The position numbers were made by a program, and so were the translations under genes. The notes beneath the pieces were generated by a model that was given only the letters and a program-made list of their open reading frames with translations, did not search any database and was not told where the DNA came from. 64,000 nt of DNA from Saccharothrix australiensis. Lineage in GTDB: Bacteria > Actinomycetota > Actinomycetes > Mycobacteriales > Pseudonocardiaceae. Positions 42,378 through 50,921 of this stretch are shown here, piece after piece; position 1 is the stretch's first letter, and every line of letters begins with the position of its first letter. Location: positions 4,737,501-4,801,500 of the forward strand of contig NZ_RBXO01000001.1 in the NCBI RefSeq assembly GCF_003634935.1, given 5' to 3'.

Positions 42378-43409
42378 ATGACCGAGGTAGACCGACGGAT
42401 CACGACAACCCGCGAGGGGAACGGCAACGCGGTCCTCGGGTTCGGCAGGCAGGTGTTGCGCGCGGAGTCGAGCAGCGTGCTGATCGCGACGATCCTGCTC
42501 GTGCTCGTCATCGGCGCGTTGCGCCCGACGTTCCTCTCCGTCGGGCAGTTGAAGGACGTGCTCAACAACTCCGTGTACGTGGCGCTGCTCGCGGCGGGCA
42601 TGGCGTTCCTCCTCGCGATGCGGGAGATCGACCTCTCCGTGGGCGCCATGTTCGGGCTCTCGCTCATCACCTCCGCGCTGCTGATGCGGGACGGGTTCGA
42701 CCCGTGGCTGGCGTGCGGCGCGGGCATCGTGCTGGGCGCGATCCTCGGCCTGGCCAACGCGTTGGTGGTGCGGCACATCGCGATCCCGGCGTTCGTGGCC
42801 ACGTTGGCGACGATGCAGCTGTACCGGGGGCTCGCGGTCGCGCTGGGCGACGGCCGGCAGGTCACCGGGCTGCCGCTGGAGCACTCGTTCTTCACCGTGC
42901 TCGGCGGCGAGGTGCTCGGCCTGCCGGTGAGCGTGTGGATCCTCGTCGCGGTCACCGCCGGGCTCACGGTGATCCTGCGCTGGACGCCCTTCGGCTACCG
43001 GGTGCGCTCCATCGGCTCCAACCCGGACGCGGCGGCGTTCTCGGGCATCTCCATCGCGCGGACCCGGCTCTACGTGCTGGTGCTGGTCGGGGCCGTGGCC
43101 GGGCTGGCGGGCGTGCTCGGCCTGGCGTTCTTCACGTCCGGTGACCCGAACATCGGCGTCGGGTTCGAGCTCCAGGCGATCGCGGCGGCGGTCATCGGCG
43201 GCACCCCGCTGCGCGGCGGCGTCGCGACCGTGGTGGGCGCGGTGTTCGGCGCGGTGCTGCTGGGCGTGGTCTCCAGCGGGCTCGTGTACTTCAGCATCCC
43301 CGCGAACTGGAGCGGCTTCGCCACCGGTCTCGTCGTCCTGGTGGCGGTCGGGGTGGACAGCGCGCTGCGCAGCAGGCAGCGGGCGCGCGAATCGATGCTC
43401 GGCCTGTGA
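42378..43409 (+). CDS. sugar ABC transporter permease (RbsC-type)
   Basis: 343 residues, about nine or ten membrane helices. Family landmarks are MRPTFLS-like ALRPTFLSVGQLKDVLNNS, MREIDLSVGAMFGLSLI and the EAA-like loop SIGSNPDAAAFSGISIARTR, followed by VIGGTPLRGGVATVVGAVFG. It forms the membrane channel of a ribose/galactose/autoinducer-2-type importer with the two downstream genes. ATG 42378 has CGGAGGCGG just upstream. First gene of a three-gene operon; 25 bases separate it from the binding protein gene. Confidence 0.93.
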   Translation: MTEVDRRITTTREGNGNAVLGFGRQVLRAESSSVLIATILLVLVIGALRPTFLSVGQLKDVLNNSVYVALLAAGMAFLLAMREIDLSVGAMFGLSLITSALLMRDGFDPWLACGAGIVLGAILGLANALVVRHIAIPAFVATLATMQLYRGLAVALGDGRQVTGLPLEHSFFTVLGGEVLGLPVSVWILVAVTAGLTVILRWTPFGYRVRSIGSNPDAAAFSGISIARTRLYVLVLVGAVAGLAGVLGLAFFTSGDPNIGVGFELQAIAAAVIGGTPLRGGVATVVGAVFGAVLLGVVSSGLVYFSIPANWSGFATGLVVLVAVGVDSALRSRQRARESMLGL

Positions 43410-43434
43410 AACCCCGCGTAGGAAAGAGGTCCTG

Positions 43435-44481
43435 ATGCGTCCCCAACGGTACGTGGCGGCGTTGGCCGTCGCCGGGCTGGTCGCCGGCTGCGGCACGGCC
43501 GAGCCGTCCGCGAACGCGCCGCTCAAGATGGCGTTCGTGTACGCCACCTCGACGCAGAACCCGTTCCAGGAGATGGCGTTCGGCGCGAAGGCCGCCGCGG
43601 ACGACGCCGGGAACGTCGACCTGACGCTGAGCGCACCCTCCTCCGTGGACGGTCCGCAGGAGGTGTCGCTGTTCCAGTCGGCGATCCGCAACTCCACGGA
43701 CGGTGTGGCGCTGGAGACGCTGACGCCGGACCTGTTCGTGCGACCGCTCAGGCAGGCCAAGGACCTCGACGTGCCGGTGGTCGCGGTGGACACGCTGCCG
43801 CCGCGGGGCACCGAGGTCGGCCTCTACATCGGCAACAGCAACACCGACCTGGGCAAGCTGCTCGGCGAGGAGTTCGTCAAGCAGGTGCCGGAGAACGCGA
43901 CCGGCGAGGTCGTGCTGGGCAACGCCATCCCCGGCCTGACCCTGCTCCAGCAGCGACTGGACGGCATGAAGTCGGTCATCGAGGCCAAGCGGCCCGGCCT
44001 GAGGATCAGCGGGCCGTTCGACTCCGGCTCGGAACCCACGTCGAACTTCACCAAGTGGAACGACATCGTCAAGGCGCACCCGGACGCGATCGGCTACCTC
44101 GGCGTCGGCGCGCAGGACGCGGTGTCGCTGGCGCTGATCCAGAAGAACACCGGCCGCAAGTTCCTCGCGGGCTCGTGCGACCCGGACGTGTCGGCGCTCC
44201 AGGCGGTCAAGGACGGCTACGTGTTCGCGCTGGCCTCGCCCGAGCACTGGATGAAGGGCTACATCGCGCTGCGGCTGCTGGCCGAGCACAAGCGCGGCGG
44301 CAAGGACCTCCCCAAGGGGTGGTGGAACACCGGCTCGCTGGTGGTCAACGCCGACAACATCGACCAGATCATGGCACGCCAGAAGGACGAGGGCTCCCGC
44401 AAGGCCGCGTTCAAGGCGGAGACCGACCGGCAGCTCGCCGAACCGGCGAAGCACCTCAGGCCCATCGGGGAGGCCAACTGA
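43435..44481 (+). CDS. sugar-binding lipoprotein of ABC transporter
   Basis: 348 residues. The N-terminal lipoprotein signal ends in a lipobox, AVAGLVAGCGT, with the lipidated Cys about residue 19. The mature part is a periplasmic-binding-protein-like domain of the ribose-binding (family 2) type: KMAFVYATSTQNPFQEMAFG, NSTDGVALETLTPDLFVRPL, DVPVVAVDTLPP, YLGVGAQDAVSLALIQKN. It captures the sugar outside the membrane. GGAAAGAGGT precedes ATG 43435. The stop overlaps the ATPase ATG by one base. Confidence 0.93.
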   Translation: MRPQRYVAALAVAGLVAGCGTAEPSANAPLKMAFVYATSTQNPFQEMAFGAKAAADDAGNVDLTLSAPSSVDGPQEVSLFQSAIRNSTDGVALETLTPDLFVRPLRQAKDLDVPVVAVDTLPPRGTEVGLYIGNSNTDLGKLLGEEFVKQVPENATGEVVLGNAIPGLTLLQQRLDGMKSVIEAKRPGLRISGPFDSGSEPTSNFTKWNDIVKAHPDAIGYLGVGAQDAVSLALIQKNTGRKFLAGSCDPDVSALQAVKDGYVFALASPEHWMKGYIALRLLAEHKRGGKDLPKGWWNTGSLVVNADNIDQIMARQKDEGSRKAAFKAETDRQLAEPAKHLRPIGEAN

Positions 44482-45962
44482 TGCACGCGCTCACCGCACA
44501 CGGGATCACCAAGTCCTACGGCGGGGTCACCGCGCTGGCCGGTGCGGACCTGACGCTGCGCCCCGGCTCGGTGCACGCGCTGCTCGGCGAGAACGGCGCG
44601 GGCAAGTCCACGCTGATCAAGGTGATCACCGGGGCGGTGCCACCGGACTCGGGCACGCTGCGGCTGGCGGGCGCGGACGTCGCGTTCGCCAGCACCGCGC
44701 AGGCGGCGGCCAACGGCGTCGCCGTGGTCTCGCAGGAGCTGAACCTGTTCCCGGACCTGGACGTGCTGGCCAACCTGTACCCGATGCGGGAGCCGACCAA
44801 GGGGCTGCTGCTGGACCGCGCGGCGATGCTGGCGAAGGCGACGCCGGTGCTCGCGCAGCTCGGCCTCGACGTCGACCCCCGCGCGAAGCTCGGTTCCCTG
44901 TCGCTGGCCCAGCGCCAGCTCGTGGAGATCGCGAAGGCGCTCATCGTCGAGCCGCGCGTGCTGATCCTGGACGAGCCGACGTCCGCGCTGGACAAGGACA
45001 GCTCCAGCCGCCTGCTGGACATCCTGCGGGTGCTGCGCGACCGCGAGGTGGCGGTGGTGTTCGTGTCGCACATCCTCGAAGAAGTCATGAACCTGTGCGA
45101 CGAGATCACCGTGCTGCGCGAGGGCCGCACCGTGCTCGACGCCCGGCCGCGCGCGGAGCTGACCATCGGCGACATCGTCCACGCGATGCTGGGCCAGGAC
45201 CTGCCCACGCCCGTGCGCACCACCGGCACGCCGTCCGCGGCCAGGCTGGAGCTGCGCGACGTCGTGGTGCCCGACCGGCTCGCCGGGGTCGACCTGACGT
45301 GCTCGGGCGGCGAGGTGGTCGGCCTGGCCGGGCTCGCGGGGTCCGGCCACACGACGGCGCTGGAGGTCGTCGCGGGCATCCGGCGGCCGAGCCGGGGCTC
45401 GGTGGTGCTGCCGGGCGGCGGCACGCCGCACGACTTCCGGTCGGCCATCGCCGCCGGCGTGGCGCTGGTCTCGGGTGACCGGCGGCGGGTCGGGCTGATG
45501 CTCGACAAACCGGTGTGGGAGAACATCGCCCAGGTCAAGCCGGTGGCGATGGCCGGGGCGGTGCTCCTGCGGACCGGCGCGCTGCGCGACTCGGCGAAGG
45601 AGCTGGCGGCGCGGGTGCGCGTGCAGCCGCCGAACGTCGACGCCAGGGCCGGCCTGCTCTCCGGCGGCAACCAGCAGAAGGTCGTGCTGGCGAAGTGGCT
45701 GGCGGCCGACCCGTCGGTGCTGCTGCTGGACGACCCGACCCGCGGCGTCGACCTGGGCGCGCGCAACGAGATCCACGCCCTGCTGCGCAGCGTGGCCGAC
45801 GCGGGCAAGGTCGTCGTGCTGTGCTCGACCGACCTGGACGAGCTGGTCAACGCGTGCGACCGGGTCGTGGTGTTCCACAAGGGCCGGGTGTGCGCGGAGC
45901 TGACCGGCGACCGGATCGACCAGCACACCATCCTGCGCACGATGAACACCGGGGAGCACTGA
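44481..45962 (+). CDS. sugar ABC transporter ATPase, two fused domains (RbsA-type)
   Basis: 493 residues with two nucleotide-binding domains. Domain 1: Walker A LLGENGAGKSTLIKVITG, signature LSLAQRQ, Walker B LILDEPTSALD. Domain 2: degenerate Walker A GLAGSGHTTAL (His in place of Lys), signature LSGGNQQKVVLAKWL, Walker B LLLDDPTRGVDLGAR. A degenerate second Walker A is usual in this family, leaving one active site. The ATG overlaps the previous TGA. Last gene of the importer operon; no dedicated kinase follows, so catabolism may use the divergent SDR. Confidence 0.93.
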   Translation: MHALTAHGITKSYGGVTALAGADLTLRPGSVHALLGENGAGKSTLIKVITGAVPPDSGTLRLAGADVAFASTAQAAANGVAVVSQELNLFPDLDVLANLYPMREPTKGLLLDRAAMLAKATPVLAQLGLDVDPRAKLGSLSLAQRQLVEIAKALIVEPRVLILDEPTSALDKDSSSRLLDILRVLRDREVAVVFVSHILEEVMNLCDEITVLREGRTVLDARPRAELTIGDIVHAMLGQDLPTPVRTTGTPSAARLELRDVVVPDRLAGVDLTCSGGEVVGLAGLAGSGHTTALEVVAGIRRPSRGSVVLPGGGTPHDFRSAIAAGVALVSGDRRRVGLMLDKPVWENIAQVKPVAMAGAVLLRTGALRDSAKELAARVRVQPPNVDARAGLLSGGNQQKVVLAKWLAADPSVLLLDDPTRGVDLGARNEIHALLRSVADAGKVVVLCSTDLDELVNACDRVVVFHKGRVCAELTGDRIDQHTILRTMNTGEH

Positions 45963-46065
45963 GCGGCGGCGCGCCCGGCCGACGGCCGGAACCACCCGAA
46001 CGTGGGGACGGTGTCCCCGGCTGGCGGATGGCCGGCCGGGGCTCGCGCTGCCAGTCTCGACCCTT

Positions 46066-47217
46066 GTGACGGACACCGCCCCCGCCGCGCAGGCGAGCAC
46101 ACCCTTCGACTGGACCACGCCGACCGGCCTCGGCACCTCGGCGGCCCGCGTCGCGGCGCAGTTCACGCAGGTCCTGGCGGCGGCGGCCGCCGACACCGCC
46201 GCCGGGCAGGACCCGGCCTACGCGGAGCGCCCCTGGGGCGACGGTTCCGCGCCGCCGCTGTACGTGCCCGTGGTCGAGCGGGTCGACGACGCCCTCACCG
46301 AGGTCGTCGAGGACCTGCTGGTCGAGTGGGCGCGGGAGTGCGGGTTCGAGGGCGAGGAGCTGGACCAGCTGCGCGACGCCGGGTTCGGGCGGCTGGTCGT
46401 GCTCGCCCACCCCGACAGCGACGACCCCGAGCGGCTGCTGATCGCGGCCAAGCTGAACGCGGCGTGGTGGGCCGCCGACGACCTGTACGCCGACGACAGC
46501 GGCATGGGCGCGACGCCGACCGCGCTGCCGCCCCGGCTGGCGCTGGCGATGGCGGCGCTGGACCCGCTGCCGCCCGCGGGCGAGTTCACCGCGCCGCTGG
46601 AGGAGGCGCTGCGCTCCGACCCGGTCCTCGTGGCGCTGCGGACGGGCATCGACCACCTCGCCCGGCACGGCACGCCCGCGCAGGTGCAGCGGGCGGTCTA
46701 CTCGACGGCGGCGATGTTCGTCAGCTGGAACACCTACGCGGCGTGGCGGCACACCGGCGAGTACCCGCCCGCCTGGGAGTACCTGGCGGCGCGGCAGCAC
46801 GACAGCTTCTACACGTCCATGACGCTGATCGACCCGGTCGGCGGCTACGAGCTGCCCGCGAACCTGTACTACGACCCGCGGGTGCGGCGGGCCGCGTTCC
46901 AGGCGGGCACCGCGTCGGTGATGGTCAACGACCTGCTGTCGGTGGCCAAGGACGCCGCCGACGAGACGCAGGTGTGCAACATGGTCCTCCAGGTCGCGGC
47001 CGACCGGGGGTGCTCGGTGGCCGAGGCGACGGAGACCACCGTCGAGCTGCACAACCGGCTGGTCCGCGACTTCGAGGAGGGGCACCGCGAGCTGTCGGCG
47101 CTGCCGTCGCCGGAGCTGCACCGCTTCCTGCGCGGGCTGCGCGCGTGGATGGGCGGCGGCTTCGAGTGGCACAACACCAACCCGCGCTACCGGGCGCGCC
47201 AGGGGGCGGCGCGGTGA
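46066..47217 (+). CDS. class I terpene synthase (2-methylisoborneol-synthase-like family)
   Basis: 383 residues. The Asp-rich metal motif is WWAADDLYADDSG, the NSE/DTE motif is MVNDLLSVAKDAADE, and an RY pair closes the protein (NTNPRYRARQ). These define a class I terpene cyclase that ionises a prenyl diphosphate. The layout resembles 2-methylisoborneol-type synthases, but it is shorter, and the methyltransferase and encapsulin-like genes that normally accompany them are absent, so an ordinary prenyl diphosphate and another product are possible. GTG 46066 has no obvious ribosome site. Convergent with the GMC oxidoreductase, with a hairpin between; that oxidoreductase could modify the product. 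Confidence 0.87.
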   Translation: MTDTAPAAQASTPFDWTTPTGLGTSAARVAAQFTQVLAAAAADTAAGQDPAYAERPWGDGSAPPLYVPVVERVDDALTEVVEDLLVEWARECGFEGEELDQLRDAGFGRLVVLAHPDSDDPERLLIAAKLNAAWWAADDLYADDSGMGATPTALPPRLALAMAALDPLPPAGEFTAPLEEALRSDPVLVALRTGIDHLARHGTPAQVQRAVYSTAAMFVSWNTYAAWRHTGEYPPAWEYLAARQHDSFYTSMTLIDPVGGYELPANLYYDPRVRRAAFQAGTASVMVNDLLSVAKDAADETQVCNMVLQVAADRGCSVAEATETTVELHNRLVRDFEEGHRELSALPSPELHRFLRGLRAWMGGGFEWHNTNPRYRARQGAAR

Positions 47218-47247
47218 CAAGTCCGCGCCACCGGCCCTGACCGACCC

Positions 47248-47292
47248 GACACCCGGCTGCCACACGTCGTGACCGGTGGCAGCCGGGGTGTC
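47248..47292. terminator. hairpin between terpene synthase and GMC oxidoreductase
   Basis: Arms 47248-47263 and 47276-47292 pair over 16 bases with a single bulged G; the loop is 12 bases. It follows the terpene synthase stop by 30 bases. Just beyond lies a direct repeat of GCCGGACGGGAACGGCC (two copies, about 47310-47347). Confidence 0.65.
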
Positions 47293-47378
47293 CGTGAGCG
47301 GCCGCGCCGCCGGACGGGAACGGCCCCGCCGCCGGACGGGAACGGCCGCGTCGTCGGACGTGGGCGGCCGTCGCGCGC

Positions 47379-48818
47379 TCAGGCCGCGATCAGCTCCGCC
47401 GCCTTCTCCGCGATCATCACGGTCGGCGTGTTGGTGTTGCCGGACACGACGGTCGGCATGATGGAGGCGTCGGCGACCCGCAGCCCGGCCACCCCGCGCA
47501 CCCGCAGCCGCGCGTCGACCACCGAACCGAGGGCGCACGTGCCCGCCTGGTGGTGGTAGGTGATCACCGAGCGCCGCACGTACTCGCGCAGTTCCAGCTT
47601 GCCCGGGTACAGCTCGTCCGCGCCCCACTCCTTGAGCGCCCGCTCGTGGCCGATCTCCTGGCACAGCAGCACGGCTTCGACCAGGGCGTCCACGTCGGAC
47701 GGCGCGGAGAGCGCGCGCGGGTCGATCAGCGGCGGCCCGTCGGCGCTCGACAGCGTGAGCCGGCCCGTGCCCGCCGGGCGGATCAGGCCCGCCATCAGCG
47801 AGAAGCCGTTGTCCGGGCCGGACATCCACTTCTCGTACAGCGGCGCGCTGAAGTGCAGCGGCTGGAGGTCCGGCGTCGCCAACCCGGACCGGCTGCGCCA
47901 GAACAGGTGGGTCTGGGCGGGCGGGACGCCGGGCGCGTGCTCGATCGGCTTGGCGGCGCTGAAGATCGTGGGCACCAGCCAGTGGTCCTGGAGGTTGTCG
48001 CCGACGCCCGGCAGGTCGGCCACCACCTCGATGCCGAGCGCGCGCAGGTCGTCGGCCGGGCCGACGCCGGAGCGCAGCAGCACCTGCGGCGAGCCGATCG
48101 CGCCCGCCGCCAGCACGACCTCCCCGGCGCGGGCCCGGTGGACGCGGTCGTACTCGGTCCACTCGACGCCCACGCAGCGGTCGCCCGCGGTCAGCAGCCG
48201 GCGGACGTGGGCGTTGGTGACGAGGGTGAACCGCGGGTGGTCCAGCACCGGCGCCAGGTAGGCGCGGGCCGTGGTGTGGCGCCGGCCGGCGGCGATGGTG
48301 AACTGGAGCCGGCTGACGCCGGTCTGGTCCGCGCCGTTGTAGTCCGGGTTGAACGGGACGCCCGCCTGCTGGGCGGCGGCGAGGATGGCCTCCTGCACGG
48401 GGTCGGCGGTGAAGTCGCGCAGGATGCTCAGCGGGCCGCTCTCGATGCGCCGGAACACCGGTTCCACGTCGGCCCACGACCAGCCGGTGTGGCCGGCCGC
48501 GGCCCAGCCGTCGTAGTCGGCGGGGTTGCCCCGGACGTGGATCATCGCGTTCAGGGCGTGCGAACCGCCCAGCACCCGACCCCTCGGCAGGTGCAGCGGG
48601 CGGTTCGCCGCGTCCCGTTGCGGCACCGTCCGCAGTCCCCAGTCCTGCGCGCTGTCCCACAGCTCGTGCATCCGCACCGGGTCGTGGATGGCCGGGTTGG
48701 TGTCCCGTTCGCCCGCTTCCAGCAGCAGCACCGTGCCCTCGGTGAGGTCCAGCAGCCTCCGCGCCAGCACGCAGCCGGCCGTGCCCCCACCCACCACCAC
48801 GAAGTCCGCGTCGACCAT
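47379..48818 (-). CDS. GMC-family oxidoreductase (choline-dehydrogenase-like)
   Basis: 479 residues. The N-terminal FAD motif is [23 protein letters not shown] signature 1 is [20 protein letters not shown], signature 2 is [16 protein letters not shown], and the C-terminal catalytic His region is [17 protein letters not shown], ending [20 protein letters not shown] enzymes oxidise alcohols using FAD. Substrate unknown. ATG 48818. Convergent with the terpene synthase; functional connection is possible but unproven. Confidence 0.92.
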   Translation of the reverse strand: MVDADFVVVGGGTAGCVLARRLLDLTEGTVLLLEAGERDTNPAIHDPVRMHELWDSAQDWGLRTVPQRDAANRPLHLPRGRVLGGSHALNAMIHVRGNPADYDGWAAAGHTGWSWADVEPVFRRIESGPLSILRDFTADPVQEAILAAAQQAGVPFNPDYNGADQTGVSRLQFTIAAGRRHTTARAYLAPVLDHPRFTLVTNAHVRRLLTAGDRCVGVEWTEYDRVHRARAGEVVLAAGAIGSPQVLLRSGVGPADDLRALGIEVVADLPGVGDNLQDHWLVPTIFSAAKPIEHAPGVPPAQTHLFWRSRSGLATPDLQPLHFSAPLYEKWMSGPDNGFSLMAGLIRPAGTGRLTLSSADGPPLIDPRALSAPSDVDALVEAVLLCQEIGHERALKEWGADELYPGKLELREYVRRSVITYHHQAGTCALGSVVDARLRVRGVAGLRVADASIMPTVVSGNTNTPTVMIAEKAAELIAA

Positions 48819-49152
48819 GCCACCAGTCCAGCAAACCGGGGGCCGCCGTCCTTGAACCGCAGCGCACGCCCGTTGACCGGCCGCGCATCATCCGGGGCGG
48901 GCGCGCGGCGACCCGGCGGCGGCGCGGGAGCCGGCCTCCGGTGACGCGGGGTCCGCCCCGGGGCGGACCCGCCGTTGATCAGCGGCCGTCGACCGCTTCG
49001 CGGGCAATCCCGCCGCCAAATGGTGACAGCGCGCTAATCAAAAATGCTCTTCGTCACCCGTTCGAGCAATAGCAATATCGCCCGATCAGGCCAGGAAAAC
49101 CCTGGTCCTAGGCTGCCGCACGTCCCATTCCAGTTTCCACGGGAGTTGTCGC
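48819..49152. other. 334-bp gene-free region before the polysaccharide locus
   Basis: No coding character. The stretch at about 49025-49080 (TAATCAAAAATGCTC, CAATAGCAATATCG) is unusually A/T-rich for this genome and probably contains the promoter of the polysaccharide operon starting at 49153. No clear operator or riboswitch was seen. Confidence 0.5.
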
Positions 49153-49986
49153 GTGCCCGGATATCTCGCACTTGCGGCGGCCACGGCGATGTACGCGCTG
49201 GGCATCGTGGCGCAGACCGTCGCCGCCCGCCGCGCCGCGCCGGGCCGGGGGTTCGGGCTCCTCGCCCGGCTGGCCGCCGACCGGCTCTACCTGCTCGGGT
49301 TCGCCGGGCAGGTCGGCGGGTTCGTGCTCGCGTTCGTCGCCCGCGCCGAACTGCCGCTGTACCTGGTACAGGCCGGCTCGTCCTGCGCGGTCGGCGTGGC
49401 CACCGCGTTCGGCGTGCTCGCGCTCGGGTGGCGGGTCCGGCCGGTCGAGGTCGCGGTGCTGGTCGCGATGGCGCTCGGGCTGCTGCTGCTCGCGGGTGCG
49501 TCCGCGCCGTCGGTGGCCGACGAGATACCCGTGCGCACCGGCCTGGTCGCGCTCGGCGCGCCGCTCCTCGTCGTGCTCCTGGTGACCCGCCGGGCGAAGG
49601 GCGTCGTCCCGGTCGCCGTCGCGGCGGGCGTGGCCTACGCCGTCGTCGCCGTCGCGAGCCGCTCGCTGGCCGACGAGCCACCGCTCGAACTGCCCCACTA
49701 CCCGCTGCTGTGGCTGATGGTGCTCGCCGCGCTGGTCGGGCAGGCGGGGCTGGCCGTCGCGCTGCAACGGGGCTCGGCCACCGCGACGGTCGCGACGATG
49801 GACTCCGTGACCGTCGTGGTCACCTCGGTGGTCGGCGTCCTCGCGCTCGGCGACCGGGTCGCGCCCGGCCGCGGCTGGTGGGTCGCGGTCGGCGTCGCGC
49901 TGGTCGTGGCCGGCGTGCTGGCCCTCGGCCGCGCCTCGCGGCCGGCCCCGGCGGAGCCGGTCGCCGCCGCGCGGGAGGCCGCGTGA
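49153..49986 (+). CDS. DMT/EamA-like multi-helix membrane protein
   Basis: 277 residues, about nine or ten membrane helices in a drug/metabolite-transporter-like arrangement (YLALAAATAMYALGIVAQTV, LVQAGSSCAVGVATAFGVLA, GWWVAVGVALVVAGVLALG). Members resemble small transporters or flippases, and in a polysaccharide locus it could move a lipid-linked or small precursor. GTG 49153 begins directly at the first helix, with GGGAGTTG upstream. The stop overlaps the deacetylase GTG (GTGA), marking the start of a long coupled operon. Confidence 0.82.
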   Translation: MPGYLALAAATAMYALGIVAQTVAARRAAPGRGFGLLARLAADRLYLLGFAGQVGGFVLAFVARAELPLYLVQAGSSCAVGVATAFGVLALGWRVRPVEVAVLVAMALGLLLLAGASAPSVADEIPVRTGLVALGAPLLVVLLVTRRAKGVVPVAVAAGVAYAVVAVASRSLADEPPLELPHYPLLWLMVLAALVGQAGLAVALQRGSATATVATMDSVTVVVTSVVGVLALGDRVAPGRGWWVAVGVALVVAGVLALGRASRPAPAEPVAAAREAA

Positions 49987-50921
49987 GCATCGCCAGCGTG
50001 TCGCTCGACCTGGACAACCTCTGGGCCTACCTGAAGACCCACGGCGACCCGGAGTGGGAGCGGATGCCCAGCTTCCTGCCCGCCGCCACGCCCCGGCTGC
50101 TGGAGGTCTTCGGCGAGCACGGCCTGACCGCGACCGTGTTCGTGGTCGGCGCGGACGCGGTGCGCGACGACGGCGCGGCGGCCGTCGCCGCGATCGCCGC
50201 CGCCGGGCACGAGGTCGCCAACCACTCGTTCGGCCACGAGCCGTGGCTGCACCGGTACTCCCCCGCCGACCTGGAAGCCGAGGTGGCGCGGGCCGAGGAC
50301 GCGATCACCGCGGCGGGCGCGCCCCGGCCGGTCGGGTTCCGGGGCCCCGGCTACAGCGTGACGCCGCGCCTGCTGGCCGTGCTGGCCGACCGCGGCTACC
50401 GCTACGACGCGAGCACCCTGCCGACGTGGGTCGGGCCGCTGGCGCGCTGCTACCACAACCGGACCGCACCCTCCACGAAGGACAGCGGCGAGCTGTTCGG
50501 CGGCTTCGCGAAGGTGCTCGCGCCCAACCGCGCCCACCGCTGGGCCAACGGCCTGGTCGAACTACCGGTGACCACCATGCCGCTGCTGCGGGTGCCCATC
50601 CACGGCGCGTACCTGCTGCGGCTGCACCAGGTCTCCCCCGCGCTGGCCCGCGCCCACTTCCGCACCGCGCTGGCGCTGTGCCGGGCGCTCGGCGTGACGC
50701 CGTCGCTGCTGCTGCACCCGACCGACGTCCTGGGCGCGGCGGAAGCGCCCGGCCTGGAGTTCTTCCCCGGCATGGCCGTGTCCGCGGCGCGGAAGGTCGA
50801 GCTGCTGGGCTGGGTGCTCGGCGCGCTGCGGCGGCACTTCGAGGTGGTCGGCACCGGGGAGCACGTCGCCCGGCTCGGCGAGGGCCTGCGGGGCGCGAGG
50901 CGGCTGGAACGCGCGGGATGA
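49983..50921 (+). CDS. polysaccharide deacetylase (NodB-type)
   Basis: 312 residues, no signal peptide. The NodB motifs are visible: catalytic Asp pair region SVSLDLDNLWAYL, the metal-binding HEVANHSFGHEPW (H-x3-H), FRGPGYSVTPRLLAVLADRG and the C-terminal LLLHPTDV. Such enzymes remove N-acetyl groups from polysaccharide or lipid-linked sugars. The cytoplasmic prediction suggests a lipid-linked or monomer substrate. GTG 49983 overlaps the previous stop, and its own stop overlaps the ligase ATG. Confidence 0.88.
   Translation: MSIASVSLDLDNLWAYLKTHGDPEWERMPSFLPAATPRLLEVFGEHGLTATVFVVGADAVRDDGAAAVAAIAAAGHEVANHSFGHEPWLHRYSPADLEAEVARAEDAITAAGAPRPVGFRGPGYSVTPRLLAVLADRGYRYDASTLPTWVGPLARCYHNRTAPSTKDSGELFGGFAKVLAPNRAHRWANGLVELPVTTMPLLRVPIHGAYLLRLHQVSPALARAHFRTALALCRALGVTPSLLLHPTDVLGAAEAPGLEFFPGMAVSAARKVELLGWVLGALRRHFEVVGTGEHVARLGEGLRGARRLERAG

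Noticed and set aside
42231-43811. N-terminal extension of the SDR gene to 795 residues
   Set aside because: The extension is antisense to the ABC permease and binding-protein genes; ATG 42230 starts the standard SDR fold.
45323-45370. Broken Walker A in the second domain of the sugar ABC ATPase
   Set aside because: A degenerate second Walker A is normal for RbsA-type fused ATPases, so it is not a sign of inactivation.
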